Shown: positions 1 to 7,535 of the stretch, one piece after another
Position numbering within the stretch: the first letter of the stretch is position 1
Layout: each line of letters starts with the position of its first letter
Assembly (NCBI GenBank): GCA_947498645.1
Contig: CANMKS010000001.1
Span: forward strand, 558,001-622,000
Direction: 5' to 3'
DNA from: an uncultured Paracoccaceae bacterium
Lineage (GTDB): Bacteria > Pseudomonadota > Alphaproteobacteria > Rhodobacterales > Rhodobacteraceae
Length of the DNA stretch: 64,000 nt
Translations under genes and position numbers: made by a program
Notes under the pieces: model-generated
The model's database searches: none
Seen by the model: the letters and a program-made list of their open reading frames with translations, nothing else
What the model was told of the DNA's origin: nothing

Positions 1-392
1 GCATCGCTGGTACGGGCGGCAGCCGCTAGATAGAACCGTTCGGCATCACGCTCCATCTGTGCAGCCTCGTCGCGGATCCGGTCCAACCCGAGATTTTCTA
101 TCAACCACACCGGGCGGCGCGCATAGAAACCCGAGACATGTTCACGGCGGATCAATGGGATCACCTCACCAAAGCGATCACGATGCAGATCAATCAACCG
201 GCGACGATGCCCGTCCTCCTCTACCGCCATCCCGTCGAACACGGCGGCGGATGCCGGGTATTCTTCGCGCAGCAATTCAGCGTAGCTGCGGTAGATCCGT
301 GCATCATCTTCCTCGGATGAAATCGCAAGAGCGAGAATTTCCTGCTCTGACAGGTCTTTGAAACGGCGGCGATGGGCAAATCCGGGGATCAT
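1..392 (-). CDS. mbfA: MbfA-type ferritin-like/VIT iron exporter, N-terminal part
   Basis: Only the first ~130 residues lie in the window; the gene runs off the left edge. The start at 392 opens with MIPGFAHRRRFKDLSEQEI. A ferritin-like (erythrin) domain is visible, with acidic iron-binding candidates in ISSEEDDARIYRSYAE (about residues 23-38) and an ExxH motif in MAVEEDGHRRRLIDLH (about 55-70), followed by FYARRPVWL. In the MbfA family this domain is fused to a membrane VIT1 domain and the protein exports iron and protects against H2O2 at the inner membrane. The VIT1 part is outside the window, so the fusion is inferred from how closely the N-terminus resembles MbfA. An ICE-like palindrome sits 14 bp upstream of the start, which fits the Irr control known for this gene in rhizobia. 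Confidence 0.85.
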   Translation of the reverse strand, partial: MIPGFAHRRRFKDLSEQEILALAISSEEDDARIYRSYAELLREEYPASAAVFDGMAVEEDGHRRRLIDLHRDRFGEVIPLIRREHVSGFYARRPVWLIENLGLDRIRDEAAQMERDAERFYLAAAARTSD

Positions 393-405
393 GGGAGCTC
401 TTTCA

Positions 406-418
406 TAGAATGATTCTA
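406..418 (-). promoter_or_regulatory. ICE/Irr-box-like palindrome upstream of mbfA
   Basis: TAGAATGATTCTA is a perfect 6-bp inverted repeat around one G, followed by AAA, matching the TTTAGAA-N3-TTCTAAA pattern of the iron control element bound by Irr in Alphaproteobacteria. It lies 14 bp before the mbfA start, so a bound repressor would cover the promoter or leader. Confidence 0.75.
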
Positions 419-457
419 AAAGTAATTCCTGTCCAGAAAGTCACAAGTGAAAAAAGT

Positions 458-471
458 GAACTGATTAGTTC
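458..471. promoter_or_regulatory. TetR-type operator copy 1
   Basis: GAACTGATTAGTTC has perfect GAACT/AGTTC arms. The same motif recurs at 496-509 and 796-809 (consensus GAACTGWTYAGTT). It lies upstream of the small secreted protein gene at 546. Binding by the TetR encoded at 837 is inferred from the shared motif and its proximity. Confidence 0.65.
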
Positions 472-495
472 ATTTTTCTATTGCGAATCTAAACT

Positions 496-509
496 GAACT
501 GTTTAGTTA
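496..509. promoter_or_regulatory. TetR-type operator copy 2
   Basis: GAACTGTTTAGTTA repeats the motif of copy 1, 38 bp downstream of it and 36 bp before the start of the small secreted protein gene. It also sits inside a second symmetry, CTAAAC-N6-GTTTAG. Two sites in tandem suggest cooperative repression of the 546 promoter (inference). Confidence 0.6.
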
Positions 510-545
510 TGGCGCACGAACGAAATAGCACCGAAGGAAAACACG

Positions 546-734
546 ATGACACGTTCTCTTCTTGCCATTGCCGCCGTCGCTTTTGTCAGCGCTGCAGCAC
601 CCGCCTCCGCATTGTCGTTTACAGTCAGCTTTCCAACACTGACCTACCCTCCCGTCTCGTCCCCGGATGTGAGCCAGGGTTGTGCTGATCTGACGACACT
701 CTCTGGCGAAACTTGCACAACCACGTCCAAGTAA
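546..734 (+). CDS. small secreted protein of unknown function (62 aa)
   Basis: A 62-residue protein with a clear Sec signal: MTRSLLAIAAVAFVSAAAPASA, with cleavage expected after the ASA near residue 22. The mature part is only ~40 residues, rich in Ser, Thr and Pro, with two cysteines (C46 and C57) that could form one disulfide. The start at 546 has the Shine-Dalgarno AAGGA 7 bp upstream. The gene lies just behind two copies of an operator that is also found before the adjacent TetR gene, so it is probably a target of that regulator. I do not recognise a family. Confidence 0.6.
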   Translation: MTRSLLAIAAVAFVSAAAPASALSFTVSFPTLTYPPVSSPDVSQGCADLTTLSGETCTTTSK

Positions 735-739
735 CGCCC

Positions 740-776
740 CGGCGATGGGGCCCTCATCCCCCTGGCCCCATCGCCG
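740..776 (+). terminator. strong 13-bp hairpin after the small secreted protein gene
   Basis: CGGCGATGGGGCC (740-752) and GGCCCCATCGCCG (764-776) are perfectly complementary with an 11-nt C-rich loop. The hairpin begins 6 bp after the stop codon at 732-734. No T-run follows, so it may be a U-less terminator, an mRNA-stabilising element or an attenuator ahead of tetR. Confidence 0.55.
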
Positions 777-795
777 CAATACCCTTGCCGGAAGT

Positions 796-809
796 GAACT
801 GATCAGTTT
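796..809. promoter_or_regulatory. TetR-type operator copy 3 (autoregulatory)
   Basis: GAACTGATCAGTTT contains the perfect 12-bp palindrome AACTGATCAGTT. It is the third copy of the motif and ends 27 bp before the TetR start, the usual place for autorepression by this family. Confidence 0.7.
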
Positions 810-836
810 ATGATGGGCAGGCATTCAGGGAGGAAC

Positions 837-1457
837 ATGATGCCCGATGGCACAATAGAACCCAAAAAAGGACGGAAATTTGATCAGGTGCTGGAAGGCG
901 CCCGACAAGTATTCCTGTCTGACGGGTTTGAAGGTGCATCGGTGGATGACATCGCCAAGGCCGCAGGTGTGTCCAAGGCCACGCTTTACAGCTATTTTCC
1001 CGACAAACGGTTTCTGTTCATGCAAGTGGCCAGGACCGAATGTGCCCGTCAAGCCGATCATGCGATTGAGACGATTGACATGAACGCGCCGGTTCAGAAG
1101 GTTCTGTGCAATATTGCGATGGAGATGGTCGATTTCATCACCTCGCAGTTCGGCAAACGCATCTTTCGCATTTGTGTGGGCGAAAGTGATCGGTTCCCAG
1201 AGTTGGGACGCGAGTTCTACGAAAGCGGCCCGCTCCTGATCCGCAATCGGCTGGTCGAGTTTTTTCGAAAAGCGACCGAACGTGGCGAGCTGGAGATCAC
1301 CGATTTTAACCTCGCCGCAGAACAGTTCCACGAGTTGTGCAAAGCGGACCTGTTCCCGCGCATGGTTTTCAACATGACCGAAGACTTTACCCGCGAAGAA
1401 AAAATGCGCGTGGTCAACGGCGCGGTGGAAATGTTCATGGCGCGGTACGGGGTTTAG
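837..1457 (+). CDS. TetR/AcrR family transcriptional regulator
   Basis: A 206-aa repressor. The N-terminal helix-turn-helix is typical: VLEGARQVFLSDGFEGAS, then VDDIAKAAGVSKATLYSYF (about residues 32-50) and PDKRFLFMQV. The C-terminal ligand-binding half resembles the AefR-like type, with RICVGESDRFPELGREF. The start at 837 was chosen because GGGAGG precedes it by 3 bp; an in-frame ATG at 810 has no ribosome site and would overlap the operator. The gene follows the small secreted protein gene, and both carry the same operator motif. The inducing ligand is unknown. The stop overlaps that of the convergent NYN gene by 4 bp. Confidence 0.9.
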   Translation: MMPDGTIEPKKGRKFDQVLEGARQVFLSDGFEGASVDDIAKAAGVSKATLYSYFPDKRFLFMQVARTECARQADHAIETIDMNAPVQKVLCNIAMEMVDFITSQFGKRIFRICVGESDRFPELGREFYESGPLLIRNRLVEFFRKATERGELEITDFNLAAEQFHELCKADLFPRMVFNMTEDFTREEKMRVVNGAVEMFMARYGV

Positions 1458-2179
1458 GTCTTGGGGTTTTCTTTTAGGCGAATCTCCATATGGCCATCCT
1501 GTTTCCTAAGCTCAAACGCGATAAGCATCGAAATCAGATCACTCAATTTCGCCCGGCCGTACGTGCGCGTATCGAAGTCCGGATTTGCGCGCACCAAGTA
1601 GCTGCCAACAGCACTAAGTCCGTACCACTCGCCTTCGGGGTCAATACTTCTCATGGCGGACCTGATCAGATTGATTAGTTTTCCTGGCTGCTTGATCGGC
1701 TGATTAGATTGAACTTTAGCATCTGTCTTTTCGCTGCTCTCGCCAACGATATTCTCGATTAGAATAAACCGGTTGCAGGCGTTGCGCAGGCTAACCGGTG
1801 CCTTGCTCTCTCCGACCCCAATCACCTCGCCACCATTTTCACGTAAACGGTTGGCGAGCGCGGTAAAGTCACTGTCTGACGACACCAGCACAAACCCGTC
1901 AAACCGCCCGGTGTGCAAAATATCCATCGCGCCGATGACCAAGCCGATGTCACTTGCATTCTTGCCTTTGGTATTAGCAGTTTCCTGGTTGGCAACCATG
2001 CCAAGTTCGACGACCACTTTCCTCCAGTTGCTCAGCGCTGGACTTGACCAATCGCCATAGACTCGACGAAGCGCGGGCTCCCCATAGGTGGTGAACTCTC
2101 GGAGGATATCTCCTGCGTACTTCGCGGGAATGTTGTCAGCATCGATTAACACTGCCATGAGCTTCTTGTCTTTGGACAC
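1454..2179 (-). CDS. NYN domain protein (LabA/DUF88 type) with probable C-terminal LOTUS domain
   Basis: A 241-aa protein. Residues ~8-140 form a NYN/PIN-like nuclease domain: AVLIDADNIP carries the first acidic pair, and GLVIGAMDILHTGRFDGFVLVSSDSDFTALA carries the conserved SSDSDF acidic cluster. The C-terminus (about 165-235, LINLIRSAMRSID...LVRANPDFDTRTYG) resembles an OST-HTH/LOTUS RNA-binding module often attached to such NYN domains. This suggests a metal-dependent RNase acting on structured RNA; the substrate is unknown. The start is GTG at 2179, preceded by GGAGGG at good spacing; an ATG at 2158 is the alternative. The gene is convergent with tetR and appears monocistronic. Confidence 0.85.
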   Translation of the reverse strand: MSKDKKLMAVLIDADNIPAKYAGDILREFTTYGEPALRRVYGDWSSPALSNWRKVVVELGMVANQETANTKGKNASDIGLVIGAMDILHTGRFDGFVLVSSDSDFTALANRLRENGGEVIGVGESKAPVSLRNACNRFILIENIVGESSEKTDAKVQSNQPIKQPGKLINLIRSAMRSIDPEGEWYGLSAVGSYLVRANPDFDTRTYGRAKLSDLISMLIAFELRKQDGHMEIRLKENPKT

Positions 2180-2342
2180 TTTCCATTCCCTCCATTGTGA
2201 AATGACCTAAAGTCCACAATCCAATAGTCGGAAACCGAGCCGCACTGCGACTTTGAATGTATAAGCGACCTGAAGTATCGATCGCACATCCGCGTGCAAA
2301 AGGCCCGGTCAGCGACCGGGTCAATGCGCTCAAGGGCGGCTT

Positions 2343-3455
2343 TCAAAACTCGACCACGGCCCGGATTGATTCACCCGCGTGCATCAAGTCAAAGCCCTTG
2401 TTGATGTCATCAAGGCTCAGTTTGTGCGTGATCATCGGGTCAATCTCGATCTTGCCCTGCATGTACCAATCCACAATCTTCGGCACGTCGGTGCGGCCAG
2501 AGGCCCCACCAAAGGCGGTGCCGCGCCAACTGCGCCCGGTGACCAATTGGAACGGCCGGGTCGAAATCTCGGCGCCGGCAGGGGCCACGCCGATGATGAT
2601 GCTCTCGCCCCAACCCTTATGGGCGGCCTCGAGTGCTGTGCGCATCACCTGGACGTTGCCGGTGGCATCGAAGGTGTAGTCAGCACCACCGCCCGTCAGT
2701 TCGACCAGATGGGCCACCATATCGCCCTCAACATCCTTGGGGTTCACAAAATCGGTCATGCCGAACTTTGTCGCCATCTCGATCTTGCCAGGGTTCAGGT
2801 CGACGCCCACGATCTGATCAGCGCCGGCCATCCGCAGACCCTGAATGACATTCAGGCCAATGCCACCCAGACCAAAGACAATTGCGGTCGAACCAATCTC
2901 GACCTTGGCGGTATTGATGACCGCACCAATGCCCGTGGTCACACCGCAACCAATATAGCAAATCTTGTCAAACGGTGCGTCCTCACGGACCTTCGCCAGC
3001 GCAATCTCTGGCAGCACAGTGTGATTGGCAAAGGTTGAACACCCCATGTAGTGCAGGATCGGCGTGCCATCGAGCATGGAAAAGCGCGACGTGCCATCCG
3101 GCATTACACCCGCCCCTTGGGTAGAACGGATTTTCTGGCACAGGTTCGTCTTGGGGTTCAGACAATAGTCACACTCGCGGCATTCGGGCGTATAAAGCGG
3201 AATGACATGATCGCCAGGTTTCAGGCTGGTCACACCTTCGCCCACTTCAACCACAACGCCCGCGCCCTCATGGCCCAGAATAGCAGGGAACATACCTTCA
3301 GGATCCGCACCCGACAGGGTGAATTCATCGGTGTGACAAATCCCTGTGGCCTTGATTTCCACGAGAACCTCACCGGCCTTCGGGCCTTCAAGGTTCACTT
3401 CCATCACCTCAAGCGGTTTGCCCGCTTCCAGTGCTACGGCTGCACGTGTTCGCAT
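2343..3455 (-). CDS. frmA: S-(hydroxymethyl)glutathione dehydrogenase / class III alcohol dehydrogenase
   Basis: A 370-aa zinc-dependent NAD dehydrogenase that oxidises S-hydroxymethylglutathione, the second step of formaldehyde detoxification; it also acts on S-nitrosoglutathione. Catalytic zinc ligands are C40 (ATGICHTDE), H62 (ILGHEGAG) and the cysteine of [10 protein letters not shown]; structural zinc cysteines are C92, C95, C98 and C106. The nucleotide fold is [14 protein letters not shown]. Length fits the family. The start at 3455 is supported by GGGAGA 7 bp upstream; a longer in-frame reading upstream is not credible. The partner S-formylglutathione hydrolase lies ~12 kb away at 15038, not in the same operon. 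Confidence 0.96.
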   Translation of the reverse strand: MRTRAAVALEAGKPLEVMEVNLEGPKAGEVLVEIKATGICHTDEFTLSGADPEGMFPAILGHEGAGVVVEVGEGVTSLKPGDHVIPLYTPECRECDYCLNPKTNLCQKIRSTQGAGVMPDGTSRFSMLDGTPILHYMGCSTFANHTVLPEIALAKVREDAPFDKICYIGCGVTTGIGAVINTAKVEIGSTAIVFGLGGIGLNVIQGLRMAGADQIVGVDLNPGKIEMATKFGMTDFVNPKDVEGDMVAHLVELTGGGADYTFDATGNVQVMRTALEAAHKGWGESIIIGVAPAGAEISTRPFQLVTGRSWRGTAFGGASGRTDVPKIVDWYMQGKIEIDPMITHKLSLDDINKGFDLMHAGESIRAVVEF

Positions 3456-3554
3456 TATTGGTTCTCCCATAACTCTTGGTTGGACGATCAGACAACCGCC
3501 GCCAGAATTCAAGCACGGACTTGCATAGAGCAGCAAAGCAGGGACAATGGTCGC

Positions 3555-3818
3555 ATGAAAAGATTTATCGCCTTTGCCGCTTTGGCGGGTTGCACAACGG
3601 CGCCGCCAGCCCTGCCCCCGCAACTGGAAGACACATGCGGGGCGGCGGATTTCGCCGCGCTGATCGGACAGGATGCCACGGCGCTTGAAACAACGCTGCA
3701 TCTTGGCATGGTCCGCGTCATTCGGCCCGGTGACCTGGTCACACAGGATTTTCGGCCTGCACGCATCAACTTCATGATTGACGAAAACGACGTGATCCAG
3801 ACGATCAACTGCGGCTGA
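3555..3818 (+). CDS. I78-family peptidase inhibitor-like lipoprotein
   Basis: An 87-aa protein beginning [22 protein letters not shown] is a lipobox, so the mature protein should be lipid-anchored at C13. The rest matches the small inhibitor I78 fold: [18 protein letters not shown], then [24 protein letters not shown] and a closing [11 protein letters not shown]. Two cysteines (one after the linker, one near the end) could pair. Members inhibit serine proteases, but the target here is unknown. The gene is divergent from frmA, with a 99-bp shared upstream region. Confidence 0.82.
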   Translation: MKRFIAFAALAGCTTAPPALPPQLEDTCGAADFAALIGQDATALETTLHLGMVRVIRPGDLVTQDFRPARINFMIDENDVIQTINCG

Positions 3819-3842
3819 TTTTTTGGGAAAGGACCGAAAGTT

Positions 3843-3889
3843 CCCCGATGTCACGAACTGGGTGGGGGCTATTGACCGCGACATCGGGG
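3843..3889. repeat. 10-bp perfect inverted repeat in the gap before DUF2794
   Basis: CCCCGATGTC (3843-3852) and GACATCGGGG (3880-3889) are perfect complements separated by 27 bp. They lie 24 bp after the I78 gene stop. It could be a weak terminator or a protein site; no T-run follows. Confidence 0.4.
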
Positions 3890-4035
3890 TAGCATTTCGC
3901 TATGCCCTGAATATTGCGACCAGTTGTGTTCCCAGTGGGCTAGACCCGTGACGGGTTGGTGTTGATTTTGTGTCGGAAATGGGGCGGCGCAATCAGGACT
4001 CTTGATTTTGCAGGGGTTTGGCGCAAGTCTTGGAT

Positions 4036-4371
4036 ATGACCATTCAACCCCCGTCACAATTTCATGCCACCGAACAGGTCGCGTTTCACCGCTCAGAGCT
4101 CAATGTGATTCTCAGCCTCTATGGCCGGATGGTCGCGGCGGGCGAATGGCGCGACTATGGGCTATCACATCTGCGCGACGTGGCCGTGTTTTCGGTCTTT
4201 CGACGCACGGCTGAGCATCCCATGTACCGGATCGAAAAACGCCCCAAGCTGCGGCTACGCCAAGGACAATATGCGGTGATCGGGATGGACGGTCAGGTGT
4301 TGAAGCGCGGCCACGACCTGCGGCAAGTCCTGCGAGTGCTGGAGCGCAAGCTGATCAGGGCAGTGGAATAA
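4036..4371 (+). CDS. DUF2794 family protein
   Basis: A 111-aa conserved alphaproteobacterial protein of unknown function. Family hallmarks are VAFHRSELNVILSLYGRMV, GEWRDYGLSHLRDVAVFSVF, and the very basic RIEKRPKLRLRQGQYAVIG near residue 75. No membrane segment or signal is visible, so it is probably cytosolic. The start at 4036 (MTIQPPSQFH) matches the usual length; an upstream in-frame GTG/TTG-type start is possible because no clear ribosome site is seen. Confidence 0.88.
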   Translation: MTIQPPSQFHATEQVAFHRSELNVILSLYGRMVAAGEWRDYGLSHLRDVAVFSVFRRTAEHPMYRIEKRPKLRLRQGQYAVIGMDGQVLKRGHDLRQVLRVLERKLIRAVE

Positions 4372-4382
4372 ATCGTATTCCT

Positions 4383-4395
4383 GACTAAAAAAGTC
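4383..4395. promoter_or_regulatory. iron-responsive-looking palindrome upstream of the hemP operon
   Basis: GACT-AAAAA-AGTC, within CTGACTAAAAAAGTCGGATT, lies ~100 bp before the hemP operon start. From memory it resembles the Iron-Rhodo box predicted upstream of iron genes in Rhodobacterales and later tied to IscR; I am not certain of the exact consensus. Its place before a haem-uptake gene supports an iron role. Confidence 0.5.
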
Positions 4396-4496
4396 GGATT
4401 GACTCTTTCGATCCAACGCGGCATGTTTCGCCCCATGTCCAGCCACCTTTGCACACCCAAAGGAAGCCCGATCATGCAGATGAAAGGACTATGGCG

Positions 4497-4646
4497 ATGC
4501 CGCCCAAAGAAAAACCGCAACCCACGGCCCGGACGCCGCGACCACAACCTGCGCTGGACGAAGTCTTTGCGTTGCTTGGCCAATCCAACCAATTGGGGCT
4601 AGAGCAGTTGCTTGACCACATGCGCCCCGAAAAAGGGGACCGCTGA
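4497..4646 (+). CDS. 49-aa unknown protein, first gene of the hemP operon
   Basis: MPPKEKPQPTARTPRP...: a Pro/Arg/Lys-rich N-terminus of ~20 residues, then an amphipathic helix-like stretch, LDEVFALLGQSNQLGLEQLLDHM, ending EKGDR. The start at 4497 has AAAGGA 8 bp upstream; an ATG at 4491 is possible. Its TGA overlaps the hemP ATG, indicating translational coupling. I recognise no family; its role is inferred only from its place in a haem-uptake operon. Confidence 0.6.
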   Translation: MPPKEKPQPTARTPRPQPALDEVFALLGQSNQLGLEQLLDHMRPEKGDR

Positions 4647-4813
4647 TGTCATTGCAGTCGGTCCCGCATCCCACAGGCGCAATGCCGCAACAATTGCCGA
4701 CCCACGACGCCCGCGATCTGACAGAAACCGGCAGTCAAGCTCTCATCGTATTGGATGATCAGACGTACACCCTGCGCATCACCCGCGCGGGCAAGCTGAT
4801 CCTCACAAAATGA
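4646..4813 (+). CDS. hemP: hemin uptake protein HemP
   Basis: A 55-aa protein with the HemP signature at its C-terminus: ALIVLDDQTYTLRITRAGKLILTK, preceded by HDARDLTETGSQ. HemP proteins are small basic factors needed for haem uptake gene expression or function in several proteobacteria. The reading overlaps both neighbours: its ATG overlaps the upstream stop, and its stop overlaps the next ATG by 4 bp. It is the anchor that identifies this operon as haem/iron related. Confidence 0.9.
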   Translation: MSLQSVPHPTGAMPQQLPTHDARDLTETGSQALIVLDDQTYTLRITRAGKLILTK

Positions 4814-5283
4814 ACGCCCATGTCCGCTGCCCCGGTAGTGTCTCTGTTGGACAGCTGAGTGAACAACCAACGTTTGAGACCTGCATCGTCACCTATCTGC
4901 GGCTCTGGGCCGACGGGGAAGATGCCCAACGCCGGTTGCAGCACAAGCTGATAGAGCTTTGCGGCCCCGCCCGTGGTGCCCGCATGACCAAAACATGGGC
5001 AGAAATGATTGCCTTGCTTGCCGGGTTCCGCCGTCGCAGCATCATGCGTCACGCTTTGGACTGTCCTTGCCTTGGTGCGGATGAAGCATGGTTTGCCAAC
5101 TTCATGGCGACCGCCGCCACCGGAGAACGCGACGACGCGTTAATGCTGGCGACGCTATTGATCAGGCCCGATATCGCCCCGTTGCTGACGGATCTGGCAC
5201 GGCAATTCGGACTGAGTTTGGCGCAAGGGCTGGCGCAGCAGGATTTTGCCGTGGGGCAAGGCACCCCTGAAACGCTGCACTAA
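4810..5283 (+). CDS. unknown protein coupled to hemP (157 aa)
   Basis: Its ATG overlaps the hemP stop by 4 bp. The protein is soluble and mostly alpha-helical by composition. Visible features are a TCIVTYLRLWADG stretch near residue 24, GPARGARMTKTWAEMIALL, and a cysteine pair in MRHALDCPCLGADEAWF (about 78-94), followed by FMATAATGERDDALMLATLLI. The HALDCPCLG segment could bind metal or haem (inference). I recall similar unnamed proteins next to hemP in roseobacters but cannot name a family. It ends 4 bp inside the convergent NlpC/P60 gene. Confidence 0.7.
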   Translation: MNAHVRCPGSVSVGQLSEQPTFETCIVTYLRLWADGEDAQRRLQHKLIELCGPARGARMTKTWAEMIALLAGFRRRSIMRHALDCPCLGADEAWFANFMATAATGERDDALMLATLLIRPDIAPLLTDLARQFGLSLAQGLAQQDFAVGQGTPETLH

Positions 5284-6095
5284 AGCCGCTTGCGCACCAG
5301 CACATCACCATCGCCCTGCGCCGCGATACGGGTGATGGCTGCGTCGATGGGTTCATAGCGTGTCGCCATGTGATGCGCATTGGCGTGGATCATGGTTTCG
5401 TCATCGACCATCATCCCCACATGCCCATCCCAGAAAATCAGATCACCACGCTTGTGTGGGCCCTCCACGGCCCGCCCCAGCCGATCTTGCTGCATGTCAC
5501 TATCCGCTGGGCAACTTTGCCCGCAGGCTGTCAGCGCAGCGGCGATCAGTCCTGAACAATCAATCCCAAGACTGGAGTTTCCACCCCATAGATAAGGCAC
5601 ACCAAAGTGAAGCTGCGCGACTGCGGCAGGATCAGTGAAAGGGCGATCCAGCGGGCGGAGATGCTTTTTGGGAACAAAGCCCACATTGGTTTCAAAGAAC
5701 TTGCGGCGCTCATCCAGTACACGGACCCTTGCGCCAAACGGCAAGTGCAAAAGATCCGCTGATTTGAAATCTTCTTCCGCGTAGGCATGTGTTGCCAATG
5801 AGCCAACAGCATGGGTCGCAGCGGCATTCTGGGCCAACGCCGACTCGACCACATAGCCGACATACCCATCGGGTGCCTGCACAAAGGCCCAGCCGTCTCG
5901 CGCCTCATAAACCATAACCTCTATCCCAAGCAAAAGCTGGCGATCCCGCGGCCCGCCGGGGCTGGCAAGAAGGTCAACAACGGGTCTGGTAATCTGCATC
6001 CCCCAACCTTCGGTAAAGCTGTCAGCCTCTACCTGCCCGGCCAAATGCATCGCCGCCACGCGCCCATTGGCCGGTGTCAGCCGGCGATCACTCAC
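5280..6095 (-). CDS. NlpC/P60 family C40 cysteine peptidase
   Basis: A 271-aa protein with two SH3-like modules (about residues 35-145) and a C-terminal NlpC/P60 domain. The catalytic cysteine is C180 in LGIDCSGL, the histidine H225 in WDGHVGMM, and the third polar residue lies in MIHANAHH. The family cleaves D-Glu-diaminopimelate bonds in peptidoglycan peptides. No signal peptide is seen, so it may act in the cytoplasm on recycled muropeptides, which would fit its coupling to an aminopeptidase. The start is GTG at 6095, overlapping the M17 stop (GTGA). Confidence 0.93.
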   Translation of the reverse strand: MSDRRLTPANGRVAAMHLAGQVEADSFTEGWGMQITRPVVDLLASPGGPRDRQLLLGIEVMVYEARDGWAFVQAPDGYVGYVVESALAQNAAATHAVGSLATHAYAEEDFKSADLLHLPFGARVRVLDERRKFFETNVGFVPKKHLRPLDRPFTDPAAVAQLHFGVPYLWGGNSSLGIDCSGLIAAALTACGQSCPADSDMQQDRLGRAVEGPHKRGDLIFWDGHVGMMVDDETMIHANAHHMATRYEPIDAAITRIAAQGDGDVLVRKRL

Positions 6096-7471
6096 AGGCT
6101 CAGCATCCTTGGCAATGCCTCAAGCACCGCGCGGGCCCCCATGCCGACACCCCCCTTGGGGCGCGACGGGGCCGCGCTCGGTTGCCAGCCGTAAATGTCG
6201 AAATGTACGTAAGGGCTTTCCACAAACCGGCGCAGGAACAGTGCTGCCGTGATGCTACCTGCAAAACCGCCTTTGGGCGCGTTATCAAGATCGGCAATGC
6301 CGGGTTCGATCATCTCTTCATAGGGTTCGTGGAACGGCATCCGCCACAACGGATCGGCCACTGCACCACCAGCGCCCATCAACGCCGCCGCATGGGCGTC
6401 ATTGTCAGTGTAGAAGGGGGACAGGTCAGGACCAACTGCCACACGTGCAGCCCCAGTCAGTGTCGCCATCGAGATCACCAGATCAGGATCATCCTCATCC
6501 GACAGGGTCAGCGCATCTGCCAGCACCAACCGCCCTTCGGCATCGGTGTTGTTGATTTCAACCGTCAAACCTTTGCGCGAGGTCAGGATATCCTGCGGGC
6601 GAAACGCATTGCCAGCGATTGAATTCTCGACCGCCGGAATCAGCACGCGCAGGCGCAAGGGCAGCTTCAGCGCCATGATCATATGCGCAAGCCCAAGCAC
6701 CGTGGCCGCACCGCCCATATCCTTTTTCATCAAACCCATTGATCCACCGGGTTTGATGTTCAGACCACCGGTATCAAAACACACACCCTTGCCCACCAGC
6801 GTCAACTGCGGGCCCGCATCACCCCAGCGCAAATCAATCAATCGTGGCGCACGATCCGAAGCGCGGCCAACAGTGTGGATCATCGGAAAGTTGGACGAGA
6901 CCAGATCATCACCGGTTATCACGTTAATCTCTGCCTCGTGACTGGAAGCCATTGCCCGCGTCGCCTCTTCCAGCTCTGCCGGGCCCATGTCCGAGGCAGG
7001 GGTGTTGATCAATTCGCGGGTCAGCGCCTCACCATTGGCGATGATGGAAAGGCGTTTGGCATCAACGCCCTCTGGTGCGACAAGCTGCGCAATGGGCTCT
7101 GGCGGTTTGCGATAGCGATTATAGCGATAGGCGGCCAGGAGCCATGCGAGGGCGGCCTCGTCCAGATCCGCATCACGCAACCCGCTGACAATCGTATAGA
7201 TGCCCTGCGGCAGCTTGCGTGCCACCGCACCCATGTGAAACCGACCTCTGGCGCGGCGGGCGGGCGTACCATAGCCGACCAGCACACCGGCAATCTGGCC
7301 ATCGCCCTCTGGCAGGATCAGCACCTCGCCCAGTGCCGCGGTGAATCCCTGCGCCTCTGACCAGGCCCGTGACTGCGCAGACAACCCTTTGAGGGCTGCA
7401 TCCAGATCGTCAGGGGTGACCACATGAACGGGAATCGCGTCATCGGTCGGATCAGCAAATGAAAGCGGCAT
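6092..7471 (-). CDS. M17 family leucyl aminopeptidase
   Basis: A 459-aa manganese/zinc aminopeptidase. The catalytic domain holds the family signature NTDAEGRL (residues ~308-315) and the metal/active-site segment VGKGVCFDTGGLNIK (~227-241), with MKKDMGGAA just after. The N-terminal ~150 residues are the less conserved regulatory domain. It is slightly shorter than E. coli PepA. The start at 7471 has AAGGGATG upstream. It is translationally coupled to the downstream NlpC/P60 peptidase, suggesting stepwise breakdown of peptides, possibly murein-derived ones. Confidence 0.94.
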   Translation of the reverse strand: MPLSFADPTDDAIPVHVVTPDDLDAALKGLSAQSRAWSEAQGFTAALGEVLILPEGDGQIAGVLVGYGTPARRARGRFHMGAVARKLPQGIYTIVSGLRDADLDEAALAWLLAAYRYNRYRKPPEPIAQLVAPEGVDAKRLSIIANGEALTRELINTPASDMGPAELEEATRAMASSHEAEINVITGDDLVSSNFPMIHTVGRASDRAPRLIDLRWGDAGPQLTLVGKGVCFDTGGLNIKPGGSMGLMKKDMGGAATVLGLAHMIMALKLPLRLRVLIPAVENSIAGNAFRPQDILTSRKGLTVEINNTDAEGRLVLADALTLSDEDDPDLVISMATLTGAARVAVGPDLSPFYTDNDAHAAALMGAGGAVADPLWRMPFHEPYEEMIEPGIADLDNAPKGGFAGSITAALFLRRFVESPYVHFDIYGWQPSAAPSRPKGGVGMGARAVLEALPRMLSL

Positions 7472-7535
7472 AAGTCATCCCTTTGGGTGGTGAATTCACG
7501 ACACCCTAACCCGCTGCTCATAACCTGCAAGTGCC

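Noticed and set aside
3456..3884. Long in-frame extension of frmA to 3884 giving a 513-aa protein
   Set aside because: The extra 143 residues have no ADH similarity, overlap the I78 gene on the other strand, and a good ribosome site marks the start at 3455.
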